Shown: one piece after another, positions 1-5,318 of the stretch | How positions within the stretch are numbered: position 1 is the stretch's first letter | Layout of the letters: the number at the start of each line of letters is the position of its first letter | Assembly: GCA_002343485.1 (NCBI GenBank) | Contig: DDST01000110.1 | Span: 1-15,839, forward strand | DNA length: 15,839 nucleotides | Direction of reading: 5' to 3' | DNA from: Proteobacteria bacterium UBA2383 | GTDB taxonomy: Bacteria > Pseudomonadota > Gammaproteobacteria > Competibacterales > Competibacteraceae | Position numbers and translations under genes: made by a program | Notes under the pieces: generated by a model | What the model saw: the letters and a program-made list of their open reading frames with translations, nothing else | What the model was told of the DNA's origin: nothing | Database searches by the model: none

Positions 1-33
1 ACAGTCCGGAATCCATATTGAGCCAAGGCAGTT

Positions 34-906
34 ATGCCTGGCTGCGAGCATGCGATGGAGTATCACATGGTCGCCAAGGGTGAAGGTTGGGCGGTCGTGT
101 CAGGATTACCGCCGGTACGGCTCTCCGCCGGCGACATCGTGATCTTTCCACAAGGCGATCGCCATGTGATTTCGAGCGCGCCTGACCTGGAGCCGAGCCG
201 GCGTGAACCTGAGTGGGTCTTTGCGCGGCGCAACGATCCGAAGCCATTGCCAATCTCGATTCGTCATGGCGTCGTCGATGACCAAACAAGCATGCCGATT
301 GAAGACGCCGACGCGGTTCTCGTGTGCGGGTTTCTCGGTTGCGATCTCAAACCATTCAATCCGCTGATTGCAGCACTACCTCGCATCCTGCATTTGCCGG
401 CGTCGCGTGCGGGCGACTGGGTGGCACGCGTAATTGACCAAGCTGTGATGGAATCGAACGAACGCCGGCCTGGCGGAGAGGCTGTGCTCGAACGTCTTTC
501 GGAGATGATGTTCATCGATGTTGCCCGCCGTTACCTCGATAGCTTGCCCGAGGAGGCGATCGGATGGCTTGCGGGACTCCGTGACCGCTTCGTCGGCAAG
601 GCGCTCGCACTCCTGCATGAACGTCCCGATCATGCGTGGACTGTCGACGATCTCGGTCGAGAGGTCGGCTTGTCCCGCTCTGCACTCCATGAACGGTTCG
701 TGAATTTCCTCGGCCACCCACCGATGCAGTATCTTGCCAATTGGCGTATCCAGCTCGGCGCCCGGCTGTTGCGAGAATCGAATCGTACCGTTGCAACGAT
801 CGCACTCGAGGTTGGTTACGATTCTGAAGCCGCATTCTCACGCGCGTTCAGGCGGATTGTCGGGATGCCGCCGGCGGCATGGCGGAAAGCCCAAGCCAAT
901 GCATAG
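34..906 (+). CDS. AraC-family transcriptional regulator with N-terminal cupin-type domain (possibly N-truncated)
   Basis: A predicted cytoplasmic DNA-binding regulator of 290 aa from the ATG at 34. Residues about 5-120 resemble the cupin_6/AraC-binding sensor domain: a His-rich strand (EYHMVAKGEGW), then AGDIVIFPQGDRHVISS, then a CGFLGCDLKPFNPLIAALP segment typical of this subfamily. Residues about 185-288 form the double helix-turn-helix, with TVDDLGREVGLSRSALHERF as the first HTH and TVATIALEVGYDSEAAFSRAF as the second, ending in the usual GMPPAAWR. An in-frame TGA lies at 19-21, and relatives normally carry a few dozen more residues before the histidine strand, so the gene may be 5'-truncated, broken by a nonsense change just upstream, or simply start here (weak AAGG-like SD at 25-28). 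Its base composition looks somewhat GC-richer than the neighbours, which could mean transfer. The inducer and target genes cannot be told from the sequence. It converges with oxyR. Confidence 0.85.
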   Translation: MPGCEHAMEYHMVAKGEGWAVVSGLPPVRLSAGDIVIFPQGDRHVISSAPDLEPSRREPEWVFARRNDPKPLPISIRHGVVDDQTSMPIEDADAVLVCGFLGCDLKPFNPLIAALPRILHLPASRAGDWVARVIDQAVMESNERRPGGEAVLERLSEMMFIDVARRYLDSLPEEAIGWLAGLRDRFVGKALALLHERPDHAWTVDDLGREVGLSRSALHERFVNFLGHPPMQYLANWRIQLGARLLRESNRTVATIALEVGYDSEAAFSRAFRRIVGMPPAAWRKAQANA

Positions 907-1096
907 GGACTCCATATGCTCAAGGGCTAGACCAGAAAACTTGAGATAGGTACGTTCTTGAGGCTCTCTGCGCAGGAATATCCTCTGTCTTCGGTCACAA
1001 AGCCCGGCTGTCGCCCCATTCCAGCACTTGGACGAACAGCTCCCGAAAATACTTATTTCTGGTCCTACTGCTCTGCCTTTCGTAGGCCTTTATTTA
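907..1096. other. Convergent intergenic region, no clear feature
   Basis: This gap lies between the 3' ends of the AraC-type gene and oxyR. I see no RNA gene and no strong terminator. The best hairpin-like motif is a 4-bp GCCT/AGGC stem around 1077-1089 followed by a T-rich run, which is too weak to call. Confidence 0.4.
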
Positions 1097-2035
1097 TCAA
1101 TGCGTAAATCTTAACTTGCTTAATCCAGGGGGCAAATGCTTCTGAATCACTCCCGCCAATCCGTTGATTGTGGCCTGTCGCGCAAATTGCCGGCGCCACA
1201 CCAAACCAATAGCGCGGCTTGGCGCTGGCGGCGTGAACGGACGAATTTCGATTAATTGCCGGTAAGCTGCCACTTGATCCAGTTGGATAGCAAGTTCCGG
1301 CAGCAGCGTCAGGCCAATGCCCGCCGCTACCATTTGCCGCAAAGTTTCCAGGCTGCTCGCCGTAAATTCTTCGATCACTCGCGGTGACTCGCAAATCGCC
1401 AGTGCTTGATCACGCAAACAATGCCCCTCCTCAAGCAGCAAGACTCCATAGTCGTTAAGATCGCTTTCCCTAATTTGGTCGCATTCGGTCAATGGATGGC
1501 CGACCGGCAAGGCAACCCAGAATGGTTCCGTGAATAGTACCAATGTATCGAATCCTTCGTGCCGCACCGGTAAGGCTATGAGCAGCACGTCGAGCTCCCC
1601 ACTGCGAAGTTGACGCAACAAATGCTCTGTCAAATCCTCACGCAGAAACAAACGCAGTTTCGGATACGCAGCACGAATCGGTGGCAGGAGGTGCGGCATA
1701 AGATACGGACCCAGAGTGGGAATCACCCCTACCCGCAAGGTACCCTGCATCGGATCCAATCTGCACAGAGCAATCGTCTGGATTTTATGCGCTTCTGCCA
1801 ACACAAGGCGGGCTTGGGTAATAATTTCCCTACCAACCGGAGTTGGTGCCACCTGGGGCTGGCTGCGATCAAACAGGGTTACGTTCAGTTGATCTTCCAG
1901 CTTCCTAAGCTGGGTACTCAAGGTCGGTTGACTAACATGACACAATTCAGCCGCCCGCCCGAAATGCTGCTCTTCTGCTACAGCCACTAGATAGCGAAGC
2001 TCTTGCAGTGTCAAATGCAATTCTGGTAGAGCCAT
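1097..2035 (-). CDS. oxyR: OxyR, LysR-type hydrogen-peroxide-responsive regulator
   Basis: A cytoplasmic LysR-family activator of antioxidant genes, 312 aa from the ATG at 2035. The N-terminal winged HTH (residues about 8-67) contains LRYLVAVAEEQHFGRAA and CHVSQPTLSTQLRKLE, the OxyR-like form of the LysR motif. The regulatory domain (about 95-300) carries the diagnostic redox pair Cys206 and Cys215 in GHCLRDQALAIC. They are nine residues apart, as are Cys199 and Cys208 of E. coli OxyR, and are followed by the conserved SLETLRQMVAAGIGLTLLP. I chose the ATG at 2035 because AAGGAAAG precedes it and because E. coli OxyR starts near the HTH; a TTG at 2071 would add 12 unsupported residues. It is transcribed divergently from a dihaem cytochrome c, and LysR regulators often act on divergent neighbours. 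No peroxidase or catalase gene is in the window. Family assignment is firm. Confidence 0.95.
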   Translation of the reverse strand: MALPELHLTLQELRYLVAVAEEQHFGRAAELCHVSQPTLSTQLRKLEDQLNVTLFDRSQPQVAPTPVGREIITQARLVLAEAHKIQTIALCRLDPMQGTLRVGVIPTLGPYLMPHLLPPIRAAYPKLRLFLREDLTEHLLRQLRSGELDVLLIALPVRHEGFDTLVLFTEPFWVALPVGHPLTECDQIRESDLNDYGVLLLEEGHCLRDQALAICESPRVIEEFTASSLETLRQMVAAGIGLTLLPELAIQLDQVAAYRQLIEIRPFTPPAPSRAIGLVWRRQFARQATINGLAGVIQKHLPPGLSKLRFTH

Positions 2036-2071
2036 CGGTCTTCTTTCCTTGGAGATCATTGATTTTCCCAA

Positions 2072-2374
2072 TAAATCATATTGAAAAGATTATCTTGATT
2101 AACGTTGCCTGGCCAATCGTTTCAATATTCCCATAGAGACGATATCTGATACGGATTCTTATCAATCGACGCCTGCTGGCCGGAAAATATATCCTTAATG
2201 CGCTGGCACAGGCTAAAAGTAAATGCGGCCAAACTGCAGCGATACTCAGCATCAGCCGGACCATGCTATGGAGAAAAATGCGGGAATTAGGCTTTCATGA
2301 TTGATATCCGCCCATAATCCAGCTAGTTTTACCTGGTTTTATAAACCAAATCTAAAGAACTTCACGAGGAACCT
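2072..2374. other. Divergent promoter region oxyR / dihaem cytochrome c
   Basis: About 300 non-coding bases between two divergent genes. It holds an inverted repeat TGATA-N8-TATCA at 2147-2164 and a second, tighter palindrome at 2334-2348 next to the cytochrome start. A 62-codon minus-strand reading frame at 2264-2076 has no family signature and looks spurious. I do not see a full four-box OxyR site (ATAG/CTAT with N7 spacing). An ATAG at about 2132 is followed by only partial matches. Confidence 0.5.
2334..2348. promoter_or_regulatory. Perfect inverted repeat upstream of cytochrome c gene
   Basis: TGGTTT-TAT-AAACCA is a perfect 6-bp inverted repeat with a 3-nt centre, 27 bases before the cytochrome start codon. 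It contains TATAAA (2340-2345), which could be part of a -10 element. An operator overlapping a promoter is a reasonable reading. A small RNA hairpin is the alternative. Confidence 0.4.
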
Positions 2375-2986
2375 ATGACTCGATCCCTACTGCGGCCATT
2401 TGCCATCCTGATGATATGTAGCTTGGCTGGCGCTGCTCAGGCTGCCGGCAATCCCGACGCTGGCAAGACCAAGTTCGCCACTTGCGCCGGTTGTCATGCC
2501 ATCCCAGGCTACACTAATGCTTATCCGACCTACCACGTACCCCGGCTAGGCGGCCAACATGCCGACTATATCGTAACGGCGCTTAAAGGGTATCAGGCCG
2601 GCGAACGGCAGCATCCGACCATGCATGCCAACGCTTTTCAGCTCAGCGAACAAGACAAACAAGATATTGCTGCCTACCTGTCCAGTTTCCCATCCGCTAC
2701 TGCGCCTTATCCAGTTCAAGGCAATGCCACCGCCGGTAAAGCCAAAAGCACAACTTGCGTAGCATGCCACGGTGCGGACGGCAACGGTAATATTCCACTT
2801 TATCCACGGCTGGCAGGCCAATACGAGGACTACTTACGCAAAGCTTTGCAGAACTACCAGTCAGGAGCGCGCAAGAACCCCATCATGGGCGGCATGGCCA
2901 AACCACTGTCTCCGCAGGACATCGCCGATCTAGCTGCCTATTATGCCAGTCAACCCAAGGGATTAGTGACTGTTCAACAAGAATAA
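2375..2986 (+). CDS. Periplasmic dihaem cytochrome c (c4-like)
   Basis: An exported electron carrier of 203 aa with two class I cytochrome c domains. Residues 1-23 are a Sec signal peptide ending AQA. The haem-binding CxxCH motifs are at 37-41 (CAGCH) and 128-132 (CVACH). Candidate Met sixth ligands are M83 (HPTMHANAF) and M171 or M174 (NPIMGGMAKPLS). Each half contains the paired P-R-L-(G/A)-G-Q and ALxxYQxGxR segments typical of c4/c553-type cytochromes, so the protein is an internal duplication. Length and organisation fit cytochrome c4, which passes electrons to terminal oxidases or other periplasmic acceptors; the physiological partner is unknown here. The AGGA at 2367-2370 supports this start. 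The first haem motif is followed by an unusual segment rich in Tyr and Pro before the HVPRLGGQ strand. It is divergent from oxyR. Confidence 0.93.
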   Translation: MTRSLLRPFAILMICSLAGAAQAAGNPDAGKTKFATCAGCHAIPGYTNAYPTYHVPRLGGQHADYIVTALKGYQAGERQHPTMHANAFQLSEQDKQDIAAYLSSFPSATAPYPVQGNATAGKAKSTTCVACHGADGNGNIPLYPRLAGQYEDYLRKALQNYQSGARKNPIMGGMAKPLSPQDIADLAAYYASQPKGLVTVQQE

Positions 2987-3023
2987 TCCGGTCGCTTAAG
3001 AGTAACACGCGATACCCTCTCAA

Positions 3024-3042
3024 CCTGGGGCTCTGCCCCAGG
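3024..3042 (+). terminator. GC-rich hairpin after the cytochrome c gene, possible terminator
   Basis: CCTGGGGC-TCT-GCCCCAGG is a perfect 8-bp stem with a 3-nt loop, 37 bases after the cytochrome stop codon. It lacks an immediate T-tract (AAGTACAGTTTCATC follows), so it may be a weak or Rho-assisted terminator, or a 3'-end mRNA stabiliser. Confidence 0.5.
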
Positions 3043-3258
3043 AAGTACAGTTTCATCTGCCTTCATCTAATTTTCTCTCTGCCTTGGTAATTCCGCCGCT
3101 GGTTAATTGCCTAGACCCTGTTTGAACAACTTCCAACAGCAACTATTTAGGCTTGTTCAAGCAACTTTCAGCAGCGATTGAACCCGTCTATCCACTAGAA
3201 CGTCAAAATAAATTAACACTGTTTCCCTGATATGCTGACCTCCCGACCAGCCGCTGTC

Positions 3259-3289
3259 GAGACACTTATAAATGCAGACTTAAGATAAT
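3259..3289 (+). promoter_or_regulatory. Candidate sigma-70 promoter for the lipoprotein/TPR cluster
   Basis: GAGACA at 3259-3264 resembles a -35 box. Spaced 16 nt it meets TAAGAT (3281-3286), and spaced 19 nt it meets GATAAT (3284-3289, five of six to consensus). Transcription would begin just before the TAGGAG Shine-Dalgarno at 3298-3303 and give a very short leader. The match is moderate only. Confidence 0.3.
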
Positions 3290-3311
3290 AGCGCGCTTAG
3301 GAGATACACCC

Positions 3312-3983
3312 ATGTTCATTGAAGACTTAGAAAAACCCCTTATTGCTACATTACTTATCACCGCACTGCTATCTGGCTGCGCAACTAACCCTGATGGCAC
3401 CATGAACGACCAGCAACGGACGGTTGCCGAAGGTGCAATTGCTGGCGCAGTGCTTGGCGGGCTGCTCGGTGCAGCTATCGGCGATAACAGTAGAAGCGCC
3501 CTGATTGGTGCGGCAGCCGGCGGCGTGATCGGTGCGGGCATCGGCAGTTCTATTGCCGAACGCAAGGCCCAGTACGCCACTGAGGAAGATTTTCTGATTG
3601 CAGAAATCCAACGTAACCAAGATTTTATTCAGGAGGCTGACGCCCAGAATCGTCAGCTTTATCAGGAAATTGCCAGGCTGGATCACGAATCGCGGCGATT
3701 GGAGCAAGAATATCGGGCAGGGCAGGTTTCACGCGATACCCTGAACCGGCAGAAAGCCAGCCTGGAAAATCAACTCGCCAAAGCCAAAAAGATCCAATCA
3801 CTGACCGAAAAGCAATTGACGGATGCGCAACAGGTTCATCGGGAATCCCAGCAAAAACGCGGGAATCAGGATCAATACACCCGGCAACTGGAAACCAATT
3901 TAGTGCAGCTCAGGAAAACCCAAGAGCAATCCAGTCAAAATGTCGCCAGCTTGCAACAAATCTACGACAACATGTCCATCTGA
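3312..3983 (+). CDS. Lipoprotein with glycine-zipper segment and long coiled coil
   Basis: A predicted outer-membrane lipoprotein of 223 aa, function unknown. Residues 10-22 are hydrophobic and end in lipobox LSGC with Cys23 as the acylated residue; Ala24 at +2 argues for outer-membrane sorting. Residues about 38-84 are an Ala/Gly-rich glycine zipper (AGAVLGGLLGAAIG and AAAGGVIGAGIG, GxxxG spacing) that could pack into or against membrane. Residues about 90-220 are strongly charged and Gln-rich with heptad character, predicted as a long coiled coil. The start is set by TAGGAG at 3298-3303 with an 8-nt spacer. The sequence before the hydrophobic core (MFIEDLEK) is net acidic, which is unusual for a Sec signal. 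It is the first of four same-strand envelope genes and shares the post-cysteine CAT(N/D)P start with the next lipoprotein, which suggests a related pair. Confidence 0.8.
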   Translation: MFIEDLEKPLIATLLITALLSGCATNPDGTMNDQQRTVAEGAIAGAVLGGLLGAAIGDNSRSALIGAAAGGVIGAGIGSSIAERKAQYATEEDFLIAEIQRNQDFIQEADAQNRQLYQEIARLDHESRRLEQEYRAGQVSRDTLNRQKASLENQLAKAKKIQSLTEKQLTDAQQVHRESQQKRGNQDQYTRQLETNLVQLRKTQEQSSQNVASLQQIYDNMSI

Positions 3984-3996
3984 ACCTATCCAGTAC

Positions 3997-4037
3997 GCTC
4001 CTGGAATCTTTCCCTTCCGGAATGAGAATCCGGGAGC
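3997..4037 (+). repeat. Intercistronic 13-bp imperfect stem-loop
   Basis: GCTCCTGGAATCT (3997-4009) pairs with AGAATCCGGGAGC (4025-4037) with one A-A mismatch and one G-T pair, leaving a 15-nt loop that contains the palindrome TTCCGGAA. It lies wholly between two lipoprotein genes and ends against the ATG at 4038. There is no T-tract. It could limit read-through, block an RNase, or mask the GGGAG in its right arm. Confidence 0.6.
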
Positions 4038-4052
4038 ATGAGGTTTAACCCT

Positions 4053-4553
4053 ATGAAGACTTTGAGATTTTCCGGCAGTATTCTGAGCTTGCTTATCCTA
4101 GGCAGCTGCGCAACTGACCCGGCCAATGACCCGCGCACGGGCGGCTTCTTCGGCGGTGTGCATGGGCTGGCCGCCGGCGACTATGAAGCACGCCAGCAGG
4201 AGCTACAAGGACAACGCGATGAAACGCTGGACGAGTTGCGCGCCCTGCGGGAAGAAGGCGCTTATCTAGAAACCGAACGGCAGATGAAAGCGGAGGAAGT
4301 CGCTGAACAACGCCATCAACTTGCCTCGCTCAGGGCTAAAAACCAGGAGATTTCAAACAAAATCAATCAATTACGCCGATCTAAATCAATAACCGAGCAG
4401 CAGACTGCGGAATTACGGCGCAAACAGCAACAACTTGCTCGCGACATCCAGCAGTTTGACGCCCAACTTCAACAGGGTCAGCTGTCTATCCAACAAGCCG
4501 AGACCCGGCAGCTGAGCTTGGAGCGGCAGTACGATGCGATCAAGGATTTGTAA
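4053..4553 (+). CDS. Small coiled-coil lipoprotein
   Basis: A predicted lipoprotein of 166 aa, function unknown. From the ATG at 4053 it begins MKTLRFSGSILSLLILGSC, a textbook lipoprotein signal with lipobox LGSC and Cys19; Ala20 at +2 suggests outer-membrane sorting. A short Gly-rich stretch (GGFFGGVHGLAAG, about 31-43) is followed by an almost uninterrupted Glu/Gln/Arg/Leu-rich coiled coil (about 48-165). I prefer 4053 over the ATG at 4038: TGAGG lies 9 nt ahead of 4053, whereas the GGGAG before 4038 is only about one base away and sits inside a stem-loop. The gene follows a glycine-zipper lipoprotein by 69 bases and precedes a secreted TPR protein by 35, so an operon is likely. It resembles the upstream lipoprotein in plan (Cys, Gly-rich piece, coil) but lacks its long glycine zipper. 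Confidence 0.78.
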   Translation: MKTLRFSGSILSLLILGSCATDPANDPRTGGFFGGVHGLAAGDYEARQQELQGQRDETLDELRALREEGAYLETERQMKAEEVAEQRHQLASLRAKNQEISNKINQLRRSKSITEQQTAELRRKQQQLARDIQQFDAQLQQGQLSIQQAETRQLSLERQYDAIKDL

Positions 4554-4588
4554 AGCGCCACGTTGAGCGTCAAGCGAAGTATAAATAT

Positions 4589-5254
4589 ATGAATAATGTT
4601 TGCCCGATGTTCGCTCTATTACTCGCGATGGGACTCGTCATTGGTCCAGCATTCGCTCAGCAAGACAGCGAACGCAATCGGTTTTTCGTGCAACAAATGA
4701 TTGATCTGGCTGCCGCTCACAATTCACAAGGCGTTGAAACCATGCAGCGTATGCTGGAGCAAAACCCGCAACCGGCCGCCCCTGATCCAATCGCCGCCAA
4801 CGCCTCTTTTCAATGGGGACAAGCTGCTCTTCAACAGGATAACTTGGAAGACGCATTAAAGGCCTTTCAGAAGACGGTTCAGGACGATCCAGGCAATGTG
4901 GATGCCTTCAATCATCTAGGCTTACTTTATCGCAAGCTTAACCAATTTTCGGATGCAGAACGCGCCTTACAATACGCCTTATCACTGGAGCCGGCCCGGG
5001 CAGGCGCCTGGTTCCAATTGGCTCAGATTTACGGTTTGCAAAGCGACCAGCGGCGGGCACTAGGAGCGCTCGCTAACACCTACCGTTATGCGCAAAATCC
5101 CATGAAGGCGGAGGAAATCCTGCGCTATATCGCCGAAAATGAAGCAGTAGATACCTTGCGAAATGCCGCCCTAGAGACACTACAGTTGTATCAACTACCT
5201 GCGCAACCGGCGATCGTGCCGCCACTGTCCCCCAATCCGGCCCTGTTCAAATAA
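4589..5254 (+). CDS. Secreted tetratricopeptide-repeat (TPR) protein
   Basis: A predicted periplasmic TPR protein of 221 aa. Residues 1-23 form a signal peptide ending AFA before QQDSERN. After a helical segment (about 31-58, FFVQQMIDLAAAHN...MQRMLEQNP) come about three TPR units at 72-103, 105-137 and 139-171, with the usual spaced Gly/Ala/Tyr and Pro pattern (WGQAALQQDNLEDALKAF, LGLLYRKLNQFSDAERAL, LAQIYGLQSDQRRALGAL). A Pro-rich tail (about 203-221) follows. TPRs are protein-protein docking surfaces and no enzyme domain is present. It aligns along nearly its whole mature length with the N-terminal half of the downstream protease-bearing gene, so the two are tandem paralogues. The Shine-Dalgarno is poor (GAAG about 9 nt upstream), which suggests lower or coupled translation. 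The partner is unknown; the neighbouring lipoproteins are obvious candidates. Confidence 0.85.
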   Translation: MNNVCPMFALLLAMGLVIGPAFAQQDSERNRFFVQQMIDLAAAHNSQGVETMQRMLEQNPQPAAPDPIAANASFQWGQAALQQDNLEDALKAFQKTVQDDPGNVDAFNHLGLLYRKLNQFSDAERALQYALSLEPARAGAWFQLAQIYGLQSDQRRALGALANTYRYAQNPMKAEEILRYIAENEAVDTLRNAALETLQLYQLPAQPAIVPPLSPNPALFK

Positions 5255-5283
5255 TAATACCTCATTCCAATACTCAAGAACCC

Positions 5284-5299
5284 TCCTTGCAAGCAAGGA
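5284..5299 (+). repeat. Perfect palindrome between the two TPR genes
   Basis: TCCTTGC-AA-GCAAGGA is a perfect 7-bp inverted repeat with a 2-nt centre in the 64-base gap between the paralogous TPR genes, 20 bases before the downstream start codon. As RNA the loop would have to open to about 4 nt. It could equally be a protein-binding palindrome. No T-tract follows. Confidence 0.45.
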
Positions 5300-5318
5300 T
5301 CTCGATAAGGGCCGTGCC

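Larger units (their letters stand above)
2987..3311 (+). other. Non-coding region between cytochrome c and lipoprotein genes
   Basis: About 325 bases without a convincing gene. From left to right it holds a GC-rich hairpin (3024-3042), an 8-bp inverted repeat TTGAACAA/TTGTTCAA (3122-3129 and 3153-3160), imperfect direct copies of CAACTTC-CAACAGC-like sequence (about 3128-3142 and 3162-3176), and a candidate promoter (3259-3289) before the lipoprotein Shine-Dalgarno. I see no tRNA or recognisable small-RNA family. Confidence 0.5.

Noticed and set aside
1610..1990. 126-codon frame antisense to oxyR
   Set aside because: It lies wholly inside the opposite strand of a confident gene and shows no family features.
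2130..2164. Possible OxyR-binding site (ATAG/CTAT boxes)
   Set aside because: Only the first ATAG is good; the next three boxes at N7 spacing match poorly, so I list only the inverted repeat.
2076..2264. 62-codon minus-strand reading frame between oxyR and the cytochrome gene
   Set aside because: It has no recognisable domain, the Arg/Ile-rich composition looks like translated non-coding DNA, and it occupies the divergent promoter region.
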